From Curtobacterium sp. S6 (GTDB taxonomy: Bacteria; Actinomycetota; Actinomycetes; Actinomycetales; Micrococcaceae), in contig NZ_JHEL01000010.1 in assembly GCF_000710345.2 (NCBI RefSeq), positions 206,929-270,928 of the forward strand: 64,000 nt of DNA, given 5' to 3'. The notes under the pieces were generated by a model, which saw only the letters and a list, made by a program, of their open reading frames with translations, made no database searches and had not been told where the DNA came from. Shown in pieces: positions 63,838-64,000 of this stretch. Within the stretch, counting starts at the first letter, position 1, and the number at the start of each line of letters is the position of its first letter. Position numbers and translations under genes: made by a program.

Positions 63838-64000
63838 ATGAAAGCATCACTTCACCGACGTGGGCGGCGGGCCCTCGCGACGTGGACGGCGGCGACCTTA
63901 GGTCTAGGTGTTGCGGGTCATGACGTTGTTTACACGCAACGGAGGCTCGGGTGGGTGTTACCTGTGGCGACAGGTCGGCAGGTGAGGGGCTCATCGCATG
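63838..64000 (+). CDS. secreted protein, N-terminal part (cut by window end)
   Basis: Open frame of 54 codons running off the right edge. It begins with a basic segment (MKASLHRRGRRALATW), then a short hydrophobic core (TAATLGLGVAG), as in a signal peptide, then GWVLPVATGRQVRGSSH. WVLPV-type stretches occur at the start of some cell-wall peptidase domains, but too little is visible for a family call. A promoter candidate lies at 63755. The ribosome site is weak. Confidence 0.5.
   Translation, partial: MKASLHRRGRRALATWTAATLGLGVAGHDVVYTQRRLGWVLPVATGRQVRGSSH

Overview
This is a GC-rich chromosomal segment (roughly 63-65% G+C by eye) from an actinobacterium, most likely of the order Micrococcales. 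The grounds are GTG starts and ATGA/GTGA-coupled operons, a class Ib ribonucleotide reductase subunit with NrdI, LGFP repeats, UTRA-type GntR regulators with DasR-like operators, and a sialic-acid locus laid out like the siaEFGI/nan locus described in Corynebacterium glutamicum. No rRNA, tRNA, CRISPR array, insertion sequence or phage was found. I cannot name the genus.

Layout. 1-2736: end of an NCS1 nucleobase permease, a flavin reductase, a cupin and a methyltransferase. 2902-3999: an AT-richer Abi_2 abortive-infection-type gene, probably acquired. 3968-8847 (minus): murR-murQ-murP plus an amidohydrolase, for N-acetylmuramic acid (MurNAc) uptake and cleavage. 9001-11127: nrdI and nrdF, then a TetR regulator. 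11170-13678: divergent N-acetylglucosamine (GlcNAc) PTS genes (EIIC; EIIB) and a GntR/UTRA regulator. 13750-18259: a 1260-residue RecB-like nuclease/helicase fusion and an unknown acidic protein. 18222-30268: nagA-nagR, nagB, nanE-nanK-nanA, a four-gene dipeptide-type ABC transporter and a NanR-like FCD regulator. 31029-31663: a small low-GC cluster of three very short genes with its own promoter. 31682-35424: an OpuC-type osmoprotectant transporter. 35686-37538: metY and a CoA-binding protein. 37629-41637: a lipoprotein, an MFS exporter, a secreted CAP/LGFP protein and an acetyltransferase. 41747-53596: four paralogous amino-acid permeases, interleaved with ornithine cyclodeaminase plus its Lrp-type regulator, an HTH/PIN toxin-antitoxin pair, and ilvD. 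53903-55194: a SAM riboswitch and a short MetE-type methyltransferase. 55238-57972: a free-standing EIIA and an EIIABC permease. 58000-63488: purU, a thiolase, a CorA-type transporter, purA and a DUF4870-like protein. 63838 onward: the start of a secreted protein cut by the window edge.

How the genes work together. The dominant theme is amino-sugar salvage. Sialic acid would enter by the ABC transporter and be cut by NanA to N-acetylmannosamine, then converted by NanK and NanE to GlcNAc-6-phosphate. GlcNAc enters by the split PTS (EIIC at 11170, EIIB at 12687). MurNAc enters by MurP and is opened by MurQ. All three routes meet at GlcNAc-6-phosphate, which NagA and NagB turn into fructose-6-phosphate. 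MurP and the GlcNAc PTS lack their own EIIA, and the free EIIA at 55238 is the obvious donor. DasR-like boxes (TGGT-N4-ACCA type) lie in the GlcNAc PTS promoter and twice between nagR and nagB, with a weaker one before the EIIA, which suggests one amino-sugar regulon. A second theme is amino-acid and sulfur metabolism: four permeases, ocd, ilvD, metY and a riboswitch-controlled methionine synthase. This mix fits a host- or debris-associated organism that feeds on mucin and cell-wall sugars; that lifestyle statement is inference.
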